Shown here: piece after piece, positions 25,923-34,613 of the stretch
How the letters are laid out: each line of letters begins with the position of its first letter
Numbering within the stretch: position 1 is the first letter of the stretch
Assembly (NCBI RefSeq): GCF_902459535.1
Contig: NZ_LR699554.1
Span: 62,001-126,000, forward strand
Direction: 5' to 3'
From: Paraburkholderia dioscoreae
Lineage (GTDB): Bacteria > Pseudomonadota > Gammaproteobacteria > Burkholderiales > Burkholderiaceae
DNA: 64,000 bases
Program-made: the position numbers and the translations under genes
The notes under the pieces: generated by a model
What the model was told of the DNA's origin: nothing
Database searches by the model: none
The model's input: the letters and a program-made list of their open reading frames with translations, nothing else

Positions 25923-26963
25923 ATGACGGCAACGATCGCATCGAAGATCGGGCAACGGCGCCGCATCGGCCGCACGGCGTTGCAGGTGACAGGACTGGCA
26001 CTCGGTACGGCGCCTCTCGGCGGCCTCTACCGCGATCTGTCCGACGAGGAGGCTCACGCCACCATCGCCGCCGCGTGGGACGCAGGCGTGCGCTATTTCG
26101 ACACCGCGCCGCACTACGGCAACACGAAGGCCGAGCATAGGCTGGGCGACGTTTTGCGGCGTTATCCGCGCGGCGACTATGTGTTGTCCACCAAAGTGGG
26201 ACGCCGGTTCGTGCCGCGCACCACGCCTTTCGACGACAGGGAAGGCTGGCAAAACCCGCTGCCTTTCGAAGCAATCTACGACTACACGCACGACGGCATT
26301 CTGCGCTCGTTCGAAGACAGCCAGCAGCGGCTCGGCATTGTCGATATCGACATTCTGCTGGTGCACGATATCGGCCGCATTACGCACGGCGACAACCATC
26401 CGCACTACTGGCGGCAACTCACCGAAGGCGGCGGTTTTCGCGCGCTGGACGGGTTGCGCTCGGCGGGCGCGATCAAGGCCGTCGGACTCGGGGTCAACGA
26501 GGGCGCGGTCATTCTCGACGCGATGGCCGAGTTCGATATCGATTGCGCGTTGCTCGCGGGCCGTTATACGCTCCTCGAACAGAGTACGCTCAACGACCTG
26601 TTGCCGGCCTGTGAAAAGCGCGGCGTCAGCATCCTGTTAGGCGGCGCGTTCAACTCGGGCATTCTGGCGCGCGGCGTCGAAGGTGATCTGAAGTTCAATT
26701 ACGGCGAGGCGCCGCGCAAAGTGATCGAGCGCGTCGCGCGGCTCGAAGCGGTGTGCCGTGCGCACGGTGTGCCGCTGGCGGCCGCCGCCTTGCAGTTTCC
26801 GTACGCGCATCCGGCGGTCGCTACCGTGTTGACCGGCGCGCGCAGTGCCGACGAATTGCGCGAGAACGCCGCGTCGTTCGGGCAGCCGATCCCTGCGGGC
26901 TTGTGGTCCGCGTTGCGTGACGAAGGCTTGCTCGACAGCCGCGCGCCCGTGCCGGAGGATTGA
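25923..26963 (+). CDS. Aldo/keto reductase, likely L-fucose (aldose 1-) dehydrogenase
   Basis: A 346-aa protein; the ATG at 25923 has GGAGA before it, and the ATG at 25881 is less well placed. AKR features are LALGTAPLGGLYRD, the catalytic Asp/Tyr segment YFDTAPHYGNTKAEHRLG, Lys in STKVGRRF, and DILLVHDIGRIT supplying the His. It belongs to the L-galactose/L-fucose dehydrogenase-like AKR group that oxidises C1 of aldoses to lactones with NAD(P)+. Pyridoxal 4-dehydrogenase is a related alternative. The neighbouring lactonase and dehydratase support the sugar role and make this the first oxidation step. Confidence 0.88.
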   Translation: MTATIASKIGQRRRIGRTALQVTGLALGTAPLGGLYRDLSDEEAHATIAAAWDAGVRYFDTAPHYGNTKAEHRLGDVLRRYPRGDYVLSTKVGRRFVPRTTPFDDREGWQNPLPFEAIYDYTHDGILRSFEDSQQRLGIVDIDILLVHDIGRITHGDNHPHYWRQLTEGGGFRALDGLRSAGAIKAVGLGVNEGAVILDAMAEFDIDCALLAGRYTLLEQSTLNDLLPACEKRGVSILLGGAFNSGILARGVEGDLKFNYGEAPRKVIERVARLEAVCRAHGVPLAAAALQFPYAHPAVATVLTGARSADELRENAASFGQPIPAGLWSALRDEGLLDSRAPVPED

Positions 26964-26970
26964 GTTGACG

Positions 26971-27801
26971 ATGCATATCGATGCCCACCAGCACTACTGG
27001 GATCCTGATCGTGGCGATTACGAGTGGCTCACGCCGGAGTTGAAGATCCTGTACCGTGCGTTTGGCCCGGCGGATCTCAAACCGTTGCGCGAGCGCGCGG
27101 GCATCGAACGGACGGTGGTGGTGCAGGCCGCGTCGACCATCGACGAAACACGTTATTTGCTGGACATTGCGCGGCATGAGCCGTCGATCGCGGGCGTGGT
27201 CGGCTGGGTACCGTTGCTGCTGCCCACGGCACCGGCGGTAATCGAAGCACTGGCGCATGAGCCGAAGTTCAAGGGCGTGCGGCCGATGCTGCAGGATTTG
27301 CCGGACGATACATGGATCGCGAACCCCGATCTCGCGCCGGCGATCGAAGCGCTGATCGCGCACGACCTCGCGTTCGACGCGTTGATTTACGCGCGCCACG
27401 CCGAGCCCTTCGAAATCTTCGCAACGCGGTTTCCGGCGCTGCGCATCGTGGTCGATCATGGCGCGAAGCCGCCCATCCGCTACGGACGCGCGGGCTATCA
27501 AAGCTGGGCCGACGCGATCACACGTCTCGCGCAACTGCCGCACGTGCATTGCAAGCTGTCGGGCCTCGCCACCGAGGCTTCGCCCGGCTGGACCGAGGCA
27601 ACGCTGCAGCCGTATGCTGACCATCTGCTGAAGTCATTCGGCCCGGCGCGTTTGATGTGGGGCAGCGACTGGCCGGTGCTCGATCTGAACGGAGACTATC
27701 TGCTCTGGCATTCGGTGGCGAACACCTTGCTCATCTCCTTGAGCGACGGCGAGCGCGAAGCGGTGTTCGGCGGCAACGCCGCCGCGTTTTATCGACTGTG
27801 A
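26971..27801 (+). CDS. COG3618 amidohydrolase, likely L-fucono-1,5-lactonase
   Basis: A 276-aa TIM-barrel hydrolase of the amidohydrolase superfamily. The metal-binding HxH is seen at the start (MHIDAHQHYWDP), followed by the strand with HYWDPDRGDYEWL and the later IVVDHGAKPP and LMWGSDWPV motifs, with the final Asp of SDWP as catalytic base. Characterised COG3618 members from Burkholderia hydrolyse L-fucono-1,5-lactone. An alternative TTG start at 26965 is closer to the GGAGG at 26954-26958. It hydrolyses the lactone made by the AKR to the open acid for the dehydratase. Confidence 0.88.
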   Translation: MHIDAHQHYWDPDRGDYEWLTPELKILYRAFGPADLKPLRERAGIERTVVVQAASTIDETRYLLDIARHEPSIAGVVGWVPLLLPTAPAVIEALAHEPKFKGVRPMLQDLPDDTWIANPDLAPAIEALIAHDLAFDALIYARHAEPFEIFATRFPALRIVVDHGAKPPIRYGRAGYQSWADAITRLAQLPHVHCKLSGLATEASPGWTEATLQPYADHLLKSFGPARLMWGSDWPVLDLNGDYLLWHSVANTLLISLSDGEREAVFGGNAAAFYRL

Positions 27802-27846
27802 ATTGCGAAAAGAGACAAGCAACAGCCCATTCAACTGGAGTCGTAG

Positions 27847-28590
27847 ATGACACAAAGATTGGCCGGCAAGACGGCCCTGATCACGGCGGCAGGACAAGGC
27901 ATCGGACTCGCCACCGCCGAACTCTTCGCACGCGAAGGCGCGCGTGTGATCGCCACTGACATCCGCATCGACGAACTTGCCGGCAAGCCGGTCGACGCCC
28001 GCAAGCTCGATGTGCGTGACAACGCGGCGATCAAGGCGCTGGCCGCCGAACTGGGCGCGATCGACGTGCTGTTCAACTGCGCGGGTTTCGTGCATGCGGG
28101 CAACATTCTCGAATGCAGCGAAGAGGATTGGGACTTCGCGTTCGACCTGAACGCGAAGGCGATGTACCGCACGATCCGCGCGTTTCTGCCCGCCATGCTG
28201 GACAACGGCGGCGGTTCGATCATCAATATGTCGTCGGCGGCGTCTAGCGTGAAGGGCGTGCCGAACCGCTTCGCGTACAGCGCCTCCAAGGCCGCGGTGA
28301 TCGGGCTGACCAAATCCGTTGCTGCCGACTTCATCACGCGTGGTGTACGCTGTAACGCGATCTGCCCGGGCACGGTGGCTTCGCCGTCGCTCGAACAGCG
28401 GATCGTCGACCAGGCTCAGGCACAGGGCGCGACGCTGGACGCCGTGCAGGCGGCTTTTGTCGCCCGTCAGCCGATGGGCCGTATCGGCAAGCCGGAAGAG
28501 ATCGCCGCATTGGCGCTGTATCTCGCGTCCGACGAATCGTCGTTCACCACGGGCCACGCGCATGTGATCGACGGCGGCTGGTCGAACTGA
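27847..28590 (+). CDS. Short-chain dehydrogenase, likely 2-keto-3-deoxy-L-fuconate dehydrogenase
   Basis: A 247-aa SDR. The cofactor motif reads TAAGQGIG (the classical TGxxxGxG with Ala for the first Gly), then IATDIR at the end of beta-2, suggesting NAD+. NCAGFVH is the NNAG-type motif and the catalytic Ser (NMSSAAS), Tyr144 and Lys148 (YSASK) are intact. The C-terminal region (HAVIDGGWSN-type ending, here HVIDGGW) is typical. In characterised non-phosphorylative L-fucose pathways such an SDR oxidises C4 of 2-keto-3-deoxy-L-fuconate. A good ribosome binding site (CTGGAG) precedes the ATG. Confidence 0.88.
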   Translation: MTQRLAGKTALITAAGQGIGLATAELFAREGARVIATDIRIDELAGKPVDARKLDVRDNAAIKALAAELGAIDVLFNCAGFVHAGNILECSEEDWDFAFDLNAKAMYRTIRAFLPAMLDNGGGSIINMSSAASSVKGVPNRFAYSASKAAVIGLTKSVAADFITRGVRCNAICPGTVASPSLEQRIVDQAQAQGATLDAVQAAFVARQPMGRIGKPEEIAALALYLASDESSFTTGHAHVIDGGWSN

Positions 28591-28646
28591 CGCAGGTTCA
28601 TGCGCGCCGAACTACGAACCGAATACCACTGAAAGGAAGTGTCAGG

Positions 28647-29495
28647 ATGAAACTGCTTCGTTATGGGCCGAAAGGCCAGGAAAAGCCGGGCTTGCTCGAC
28701 GCACAAGGCAAGATTCGTGATCTGTCGAAAGTGGTCGCCGATATCGACGGCGCCGCGCTGACCGACGAAGGTCTCGCCAAACTGCGCGCGCTCGATCCGG
28801 CCTCGCTGCCGCTGGTCGAAGGCAATCCACGCATCGGCCCGTGTGTCGGCAAGATCGGCAAGTTCATCTGCATCGGCTTGAATTACGCGGATCACGCGGC
28901 GGAATCGAATCTGCCGGTGCCGGCCGAGCCGGTCATCTTCAACAAGTGGACGAGCGCGATCAGCGGCCCGAACGACGACGTGGAAATTCCGCGCGGCTCG
29001 AAGAAAACGGATTGGGAAGTCGAACTCGGCGTGGTGATCGGTAAGCCTGCGAAATATATCGACGAAACCAACGCGCTCGATTACGTCGCCGGTTACTGCG
29101 TGATCAACGACGTGTCGGAACGCGAATGGCAGATCGAAAAGGGCGGCACGTGGGACAAGGGCAAGGGCTTTGACACGTTCGGCCCGATCGGTCCGTGGGT
29201 GGTCACGCGCGACGAAGTCGCCGATCCGCAGAATCTGAGCCTGTGGCTCGAAGTGGACGGCCATCGCTATCAGAACGGCAGCACGAAGACGATGGTGTTC
29301 GGCGTCGCGAAACTGGTCTCGTACGTGTCGCAGTGCATGAGCCTGCAACCGGGCGACGTGATTTCGACCGGCACGCCGCCGGGCGTCGGCATGGGCGTGA
29401 AACCGAATCCGGTGTTCCTGAAGCCGGGCCAGACGATCCGTCTGGGGATCGAAGGTCTGGGCGAGCAAACGCAGAAGACTTACGCGGCGGAGTAA
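28647..29495 (+). CDS. FAH-family hydrolase, likely 2,4-diketo-3-deoxy-L-fuconate hydrolase
   Basis: A 282-aa fumarylacetoacetate-hydrolase-fold protein. The fold signatures are present: IGLNYADHAAESNLPVP, NKWTSAISGPND, the metal-binding Glu pair in DWEVELGVVIGK, the Asp in NDVSEREWQ, and the C-terminal GDVISTGTPPGVGMG. In the non-phosphorylative route this enzyme splits 2,4-diketo-3-deoxy-L-fuconate into pyruvate and L-lactate. Annotation pipelines often call such proteins ureidoglycolate lyase. It is the last gene of the operon, preceded by GGAAG and followed by an intrinsic terminator. Confidence 0.9.
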   Translation: MKLLRYGPKGQEKPGLLDAQGKIRDLSKVVADIDGAALTDEGLAKLRALDPASLPLVEGNPRIGPCVGKIGKFICIGLNYADHAAESNLPVPAEPVIFNKWTSAISGPNDDVEIPRGSKKTDWEVELGVVIGKPAKYIDETNALDYVAGYCVINDVSEREWQIEKGGTWDKGKGFDTFGPIGPWVVTRDEVADPQNLSLWLEVDGHRYQNGSTKTMVFGVAKLVSYVSQCMSLQPGDVISTGTPPGVGMGVKPNPVFLKPGQTIRLGIEGLGEQTQKTYAAE

Positions 29496-29524
29496 ATTTC
29501 GCTCGCGAGCTTTGCTGCATGAAG

Positions 29525-29565
29525 AAAGGCGATTTCTGCATCTACAGGCAGGAACCGCCTTTTTT
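29525..29565. terminator. Intrinsic terminator at the end of the sugar operon
   Basis: AAAGGCG (29525-29531) pairs with CGCCTTT (29556-29562), followed by a six-T run (29560-29565). It lies between convergent genes. The loop is long (24 bases), which weakens it somewhat. Confidence 0.6.
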
Positions 29566-29580
29566 GTGCGCCGCTGCAGA

Positions 29581-30933
29581 TCAGCCGCGCTGTTCCGCGA
29601 GCAGTCGCGCAAGCAACGCCACCAATTGATCGACGTGCTTGTCCTCAGTGCGCCACGACGACACGCTGATCCGAAACGCCGGCCGGCCTTGCCAGACAGT
29701 CTGGCCGAACCACGTTTCGCCCGACGCCTGCGCGGCTTCGCGAATCGCGACCGTCTGCGCGTCGGTGTTCGCCCGCACCAGTACCTGGTTCAGCACGACG
29801 CGGTTCACCACCTCGAAGCCCGCGGCGCGCAGACCTTCGGCAATCCGCGACGCCTGCGCGCAATGCCGGTCGACCATCTCCTGCACGCCGCTGCGCCCGA
29901 GCGAACGCAGCGCCGCCCAGATCGGAATGCCGCGCGCACGGCGCGAGAATTCGAGGTTCAGATTCTTCTGCGCGTCATGCGCGCCGCTCAGATAGACCGC
30001 GTCGCTGTTCATCGCCGTCGAGAGCGCCTGGGCGTCGCGACAGATCGCCATCGCGCCGTCATAGGGCGTATTGAGCCATTTGTGGCCGTCGGTGGTCCAG
30101 CTGTCGGCACCGTCGATGCCCTCGGTCAGCGCCCGTTGCGACGACGCGCGCGCCCACAGGCCGAACGCGCCATCCACATGAACCCACGCACCGGCGGCTT
30201 TGGCGCGAGGAATCAGATCCGCGAACGGATCGAATTCGCCGGTGTTCACTTCGCCGGCTTGCACGCAGAAGATCGTCATGTCGTCGAGCGGCGGCAACTG
30301 CGCGGGATCGATACGGCCATGCTCATCCACGGGCGCGCTGATCACGCGCTTCATGCCGAAGCCGAGCACACGCAGCGCTTTCTTCACCGTGATATGGGCC
30401 ATCTCCGAGATCACGACCCGCACCGGTGGCGCACCGTCCAGACCGTCGTTGTCGAAATCCCAGCCCTTGCGTGCGAGCAGCGCGCGCCGCGCGGCCGCAA
30501 TGCAAACGAGCGTGCACGCCGTTGCGCTGGTGCCGAAGCCGATCGCCGCTTGGCGCGGCAGATCGAGCGCGTCGAGTACCCAGCGCGCGGCGATTTTCTC
30601 GAGCGTGGCCGCGACCGGCGAGTTGTCGAAGGTCGACGCGCACTGATCCCACGCGCCCATCAGACGCTCGGCCGCGGCGGCGGCCGGCAGCACCGCGCCG
30701 ATCACGAAGCCGTAATAGCGCGGATCGTTCGAGGCGACCGTGGCAGGCGTTCCGCTTTCGTCGAGCAGGCGCAGCACGTCGGCGGGCGCGTGGCCGTGTT
30801 GCGGGAAGGCCTCGTCGAAGGCGGCGAGTTGCGCGAGCGCGGCCGCGTCCGGAAACACCCGGCGCTTACCGATGCCGGCAAGGTAAGCGTGCGCGCGCCG
30901 GTCAGCGTCGGCGGCAAGTGCGAGTTCGTCCAT
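29581..30933 (-). CDS. PLP-dependent group II decarboxylase
   Basis: A 450-aa protein from the ATG at 30933, preceded by AGGGAG. The frame stays open well upstream, but that part is not protein-like. The family core is clear: GFGTSATACTLVCIAAARRALLARKGW, an aspartate strand WVHVDGAFGLWA, and the PLP lysine in TTDGHKWLNTPYD (K285). It belongs with glutamate/tyrosine/aromatic-L-amino-acid decarboxylases; substrate not evident. It decarboxylates an amino acid or a related compound in the cytosol. It forms an operon with the ArsR-type regulator at 30996-31298, 62 bases upstream, which probably controls it. Confidence 0.88.
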   Translation of the reverse strand: MDELALAADADRRAHAYLAGIGKRRVFPDAAALAQLAAFDEAFPQHGHAPADVLRLLDESGTPATVASNDPRYYGFVIGAVLPAAAAAERLMGAWDQCASTFDNSPVAATLEKIAARWVLDALDLPRQAAIGFGTSATACTLVCIAAARRALLARKGWDFDNDGLDGAPPVRVVISEMAHITVKKALRVLGFGMKRVISAPVDEHGRIDPAQLPPLDDMTIFCVQAGEVNTGEFDPFADLIPRAKAAGAWVHVDGAFGLWARASSQRALTEGIDGADSWTTDGHKWLNTPYDGAMAICRDAQALSTAMNSDAVYLSGAHDAQKNLNLEFSRRARGIPIWAALRSLGRSGVQEMVDRHCAQASRIAEGLRAAGFEVVNRVVLNQVLVRANTDAQTVAIREAAQASGETWFGQTVWQGRPAFRISVSSWRTEDKHVDQLVALLARLLAEQRG

Positions 30934-30995
30934 AGGGCTCCCTGAATCAATCAAGTATCGAAAGGTGGCGGCGTGATCTCGTGAAGACCCTGCGC

Positions 30996-31298
30996 CTAGA
31001 GATTGGCGAGGTCGCGGCCGAGCTTCTGCAATTCGGCGTCGATCCGCTTGTAATAGGTGAATTTGCCCATCCGCTGCGCGCGCACGAGTCCCGCGTCGGC
31101 GAGGATGCGCATGTGACGCGTGGTCGTGGCAGGCGCGATGCCGAGCTTCTCCGTGATGAACGTGCAGCACACGCCGACCGTTTCGATATCGGCGTGATCC
31201 TGATAGGGGAAATGCAGCGTCGGCTCCTTCAGCCAGCGCATGACGGCGAGCCGGCTGGCGTTCGCAAGCGCGTTGATGCGGGTGAGGTCGTCTTTCAT
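30996..31298 (-). CDS. ArsR-family winged-helix regulator
   Basis: A 100-aa protein from the ATG at 31298 (MKDDLTRINALANASRLAVMRWLKEP). The recognition helix region reads GIAPATTTRHMRILADAGLV, then RMGKFTYYKR, the wing. A CC pair (VGVCCTF) lies ahead of the recognition helix and could serve in thiol sensing or metal binding, although the classic ELCVC motif is absent. The frame is open upstream to a TTG at 31370, but that DNA holds a likely promoter/operator. It is the first gene of a two-gene unit with the PLP decarboxylase, so autoregulation plus control of the decarboxylase is likely. Confidence 0.85.
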   Translation of the reverse strand: MKDDLTRINALANASRLAVMRWLKEPTLHFPYQDHADIETVGVCCTFITEKLGIAPATTTRHMRILADAGLVRAQRMGKFTYYKRIDAELQKLGRDLANL

Positions 31299-31332
31299 GA
31301 AGCGGCGCGCCCAACGGAGCCATGAGTCGATA

Positions 31333-31364
31333 ACGTTTCGTATATTAGCTAAATGATGAAACGT
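31333..31364 (-). promoter_or_regulatory. Candidate operator of the ArsR-decarboxylase unit
   Basis: ACGTTTC (31333-31339) and GAAACGT (31358-31364) form perfect 7-bp inverted arms around an AT-rich centre containing TATATTAGCTAAAT. It lies 35-66 bases upstream of the ArsR start, where an autoregulatory operator would be expected. Confidence 0.5.
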
Positions 31365-31415
31365 GGACAAGCGGCTGCACGATGGCGCGAAGTGCTTCGG
31401 AAAGAGGCGAAGGCG

Positions 31416-31850
31416 TCAGTTCCCGTGTTCGTGCTCGCCGCTCTCGCTGATCCGGTTGACGGTGCCTTGCGCGACGGCAATCAGCTTTTCGCGATTGCCT
31501 TCCATGACAAACACGTTGCATTGGCAGGTTGCTTGATGCTGACCCGCATAGACCACCTTTGCGCGCGCGATCAGCATGCCGTTGACGGCCGGGCGCAGAT
31601 AATTGATCTTGTATTCCCCGGTCACGACCTTCGGCCCCAGCAGCAGCGCGCCGGCGAACGTCAGCGCATTGTCGACGAGATAGCCGATCACGCCGCCATG
31701 CACGAAGCCGTGCTGTTGCCGCAACTCGTCGCGGATCGGCAGGCTCAGCGTGAGTTCATTGGTGCCCGTGTGCATCAACTCTGCGCCCAACAGCATGCTG
31801 AACGGCTGGGCATGCAGTGCGCCGCGCGCCCGGTCGAGGAGGTCGGTCAT
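31416..31850 (-). CDS. PaaI-type hotdog thioesterase
   Basis: A 144-aa single-domain hotdog protein; the ATG at 31850 has AAGGAA at good distance. The active-site helix motif HGFVHGGVIGYLVDNALTFA carries the conserved HGG and the Asp, and the strands YKINYLRPAVNGMLIARAKVVYAG follow. Members hydrolyse acyl- or aryl-CoA thioesters in the cytosol, often to rescue CoA during aromatic degradation. The physiological substrate cannot be told from sequence. It is a single-gene unit. Confidence 0.9.
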   Translation of the reverse strand: MTDLLDRARGALHAQPFSMLLGAELMHTGTNELTLSLPIRDELRQQHGFVHGGVIGYLVDNALTFAGALLLGPKVVTGEYKINYLRPAVNGMLIARAKVVYAGQHQATCQCNVFVMEGNREKLIAVAQGTVNRISESGEHEHGN

Positions 31851-32119
31851 TGTGATTCCTTCGGGCGTGGCCCGCGGTGGCAATCTGCACTGGCCTGCGT
31901 TGTGCAGTCCCTACCCACTCTAGGAAGCGCGCACGCACCGCGTCAAGGTGAATCGGCAATCTGCGCCCTGCATTGTTGTGCGAAACGATTGCAGTAGTGA
32001 AGTTGGCCGATGAAAAGGGGATGTAAGACGATCTTTGATGGAATTGGCCTCAAGGGCGGCTCGCCTATGCCGTTAACCCTGACGTAGCTCCCGTTATTCT
32101 TTGTCTTCAGGTATTCACG

Positions 32120-33742
32120 ATGTTCAGCAAGATCAAGGTCGCATCCGGCCTGCTGTGTGTTCTGGCCGCGTTCTGTGTTTTCCAGCTTGTCACGATCGGT
32201 TTGGGGTTCTGGTCGCTCACGCACACTCATAACGACGTGAACGATCTGTCGAACATCGCCTTGAAGCAGGTGAACGCGGTCAACGAAACGACCCAGCGTC
32301 TGATGGACGCGCGCATCAACCTCTCGCGGGCCGGGACGCGCATGGTGCGCGGCGGCTCGGAGCCGACCGACATCGTGCAGCACGCCCGCGAACAGTTGAC
32401 GGCCGCTGACCAGTCGTTCGCTGCCTTCATGAGCGCGCCCAAGACCGGCGACGAAAACGGCGCCCGCGCCGCCGCGCTTGCCGAGCGCTACAAGAAGCTG
32501 CACGATGCGCTCGCGGAACTGGTGCAGTTTCTCGACTCGAACAATATTCAGGCTTTCCTCGATCAGCCGACCCAGTCGTTCCAGGACGCGTACCTCGGCG
32601 AGTCGCATAACTTCGTGCAGTTCGGCACCGCCGCGAGCCAGGCATCGCTCGATTCGATCGATACGCGCATGGCGACGTTTCGCGCGGTCAGCATCGTGAT
32701 TCTCGCGGCGCTGGTGGCCGGCACGTTCGCCGTGCACACGGCGTTGCGCCGGGGCGTGGTGGCGCCGCTGGAAGAAGCGGGCCGTCACTTCGACCGTATC
32801 GCGCAAGGCCGGTTGGACCAGCCGATCGCCGCGCACGGCACCAATGAAATCGGCCGCCTGTTCTCGGGCCTCGCCAAAATGCAGGCGAGCGTGGCGCGTA
32901 CCGTGCAAACCGTGCGCGAATCCGCGGACTCGATCCACCTCGGCGCCGACGAAATCGCGACCGGCAACGCCGATCTGTCGGCGCGCACGGAAAACCAGGC
33001 GGCGTCGCTCGAAGAAACCGCGTCGAGCATGGAGGAGCTGACCGCCACCGTGCGCCAGAACGCCGATCACGCCCGTGAGGCCAACGCACTCGCCGGGACC
33101 GCGCTCGAAGCGACCTCGCGCGGCAGCGAGGTGGTCAACCAGGTGGTGGAGAAGATGCGCGGCATCGCGCAGAGTTCGGACAAAATCGCCGAGATCATTT
33201 CGGTGATCGACGGTATCGCGTTCCAGACCAATATTCTCGCGTTGAACGCGGCCGTCGAAGCGGCGCGCGCGGGCGAGCAGGGGCGCGGTTTCGCCGTGGT
33301 GGCGGGCGAAGTGCGGGGCCTCGCGCAGCGCAGCGCGCAATCGGCGAAGGAAATCAAAACGTTGATCAGCGAATCGGTGGCCGAGATCCGGGGCGGTTCG
33401 ACGCTGGTCGAGCATGCCGGAGAAGCGATGAGCAACGTGTCGACATCAATTTCGCGCGTCACGCAGATGATGGCGGAAATCAGCGCATCGTCGCTCGAAC
33501 AGAGCACGGGTATCGAGCAGGTCAACCAGGCGGTGGTGCAGATGGATGAGATGACGCAGCAGAACGCGGCGCTCGTTGAACAGGCAGCAGCGGCGGCGGC
33601 TTCGCTGCATCAGCAGACGCAGCAGTTGAAGCAGGCTGTTTCCGTGTTCGAAATTTCTGAATCTGTGTTGCGCACGCAACAAATCGACGAAGCACGGGGC
33701 CGACCGGTCGATTTCGCGTTGTCGGGCATGCGCGCAATTTAA
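32120..33742 (+). CDS. Methyl-accepting chemotaxis protein (four-helix-bundle sensor)
   Basis: A 540-aa transmembrane chemoreceptor. TM1 (about 9-31), then an all-helical periplasmic ligand domain of the Tar/Tsr type (LSRAGTRMVRG, ALAELVQFLDSNNIQAFLDQPTQSFQDAYL), TM2 (about 191-212), HAMP (VAPLEEAGRHFDRIAQGRL) and a long signalling hairpin with the conserved tip ALNAAVEAARAGEQGRGFAVVAGEVR. It ends without a CheR/CheB-tethering pentapeptide. It would feed a CheA-CheW array at the membrane. The ligand is unknown. A strong bidirectional terminator follows. Confidence 0.95.
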   Translation: MFSKIKVASGLLCVLAAFCVFQLVTIGLGFWSLTHTHNDVNDLSNIALKQVNAVNETTQRLMDARINLSRAGTRMVRGGSEPTDIVQHAREQLTAADQSFAAFMSAPKTGDENGARAAALAERYKKLHDALAELVQFLDSNNIQAFLDQPTQSFQDAYLGESHNFVQFGTAASQASLDSIDTRMATFRAVSIVILAALVAGTFAVHTALRRGVVAPLEEAGRHFDRIAQGRLDQPIAAHGTNEIGRLFSGLAKMQASVARTVQTVRESADSIHLGADEIATGNADLSARTENQAASLEETASSMEELTATVRQNADHAREANALAGTALEATSRGSEVVNQVVEKMRGIAQSSDKIAEIISVIDGIAFQTNILALNAAVEAARAGEQGRGFAVVAGEVRGLAQRSAQSAKEIKTLISESVAEIRGGSTLVEHAGEAMSNVSTSISRVTQMMAEISASSLEQSTGIEQVNQAVVQMDEMTQQNAALVEQAAAAAASLHQQTQQLKQAVSVFEISESVLRTQQIDEARGRPVDFALSGMRAI

Positions 33743-33780
33743 GCTCGCGCACGCTCAGGAAGGGCCGGCTGGGAAAAGAA

Positions 33781-33806
33781 AATGGCCCGCCAAAGCGGGC
33801 CATTTT
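33781..33806. terminator. Bidirectional intrinsic terminator
   Basis: AATGGCCCGC-CAAA-GCGGGCCATT is a perfect 10-bp stem with a 4-base loop. A T run follows on the plus strand (33803-33806), and an A-rich tract before it (33775-33782) gives T residues on the minus strand. It serves the convergent chemoreceptor and cold-shock genes. Confidence 0.9.
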
Positions 33807-33853
33807 GCATCAGACGCAAGCGCCTAAGGGTGCCTCAACGTACCTGACGGTAC

Positions 33854-34057
33854 TTAGGCCGGCTGGATGTTCGCAGCTTGCTTGCCCTTCGGGCCTTGCT
33901 TAACTTCAAACGTCACCTTCTGGTTTTCCTGCAGGGACTTGAAGCCGCTGCCTTGAACTTCCGAAAAGTGCGCGAACAGGTCTTCGCCGCCGTCGTCCGG
34001 CGTGATGAAGCCAAAGCCCTTTGCATCGTTAAACCACTTCACAGTACCTGTTGCCAT
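33854..34057 (-). CDS. cspA: Cold-shock protein of the CspA family
   Basis: A 67-aa OB-fold protein, the normal length. MATGTVKWFNDAKGFGFITPD contains RNP1 (KGFGFI), and LFAHFSEVQG contains the RNP2-like motif. It binds single-stranded RNA/DNA as an RNA chaperone. The open frame extends ten codons further, but the ATG at 34057 matches the family start. About 200 bases of leader separate it from the divergent 34276 gene, long enough for the structured 5' UTR that usually regulates csp mRNAs, although I did not identify a specific motif. Confidence 0.96.
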   Translation of the reverse strand: MATGTVKWFNDAKGFGFITPDDGGEDLFAHFSEVQGSGFKSLQENQKVTFEVKQGPKGKQAANIQPA

Positions 34058-34275
34058 TTTTAATCCAGTAAATGTTGTGTGTTGCATTCGCGACCGCTAT
34101 TTCTCAACGCGAGATCGAGCGCGAAGTAGGAGTTGTATCACGTCTTTATGATGGACGCCAACCAACCAGTATTCGGGTATTCCCCGGCATCGGCCTTTTT
34201 TCGGCCTGGCGAGCAATTGGAAGGGTGCTCCGTCCGGTAGGGTAAACTGCTTGTATTACTCTTCCAGGAAAAACA

Positions 34276-34551
34276 TTGACACATTATTTGCAAGAAGAAC
34301 TTACCTCGTTCTGGAGTCGTTTGACCCCCTATCTGGCGATATTGGAGTCTAAATCCCCTCAAGAAGGCGCCCCTGACCCGGTCGGCCGTATTACTGTCGA
34401 TACCGTAGACCGCCAGGCTTTCGCCCTTCATACAACCGATCAGAAGCCGGACGGCGACGCATCGGATATCCCCACCGGGCAGAGCGCAACTTATATGCGT
34501 TTTAAATCTGCCGGCTCCGACTGGAGCCCCTGGCAGCGCGAAGAGTATTGA
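34276..34551 (+). CDS. Small hypothetical protein
   Basis: A 91-aa soluble protein (MTHYLQEELTSFWSRLTPYLAILESKSP...). It starts with TTG at 34276, supported by AGGAA five bases before it; no in-frame ATG gives a sensible protein. It is acidic, with WS.L, FKSAGSDWSPWQREEY at the end, and no signal peptide. I do not recognise a family. It diverges from the cold-shock gene and converges on the AGE-epimerase gene. Confidence 0.6.
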   Translation: MTHYLQEELTSFWSRLTPYLAILESKSPQEGAPDPVGRITVDTVDRQAFALHTTDQKPDGDASDIPTGQSATYMRFKSAGSDWSPWQREEY

Positions 34552-34613
34552 TCGGGCGGCCGGTTCTCGCGGCCGCGCGGTGGCCGCGCCCGTTGCGTGG
34601 CTTGCCGGTGGTG

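Noticed and set aside
29512..30945. A 477-residue plus-strand frame opposite the PLP decarboxylase
   Set aside because: Antisense shadow; the decarboxylase has its PLP lysine and a good ribosome binding site.
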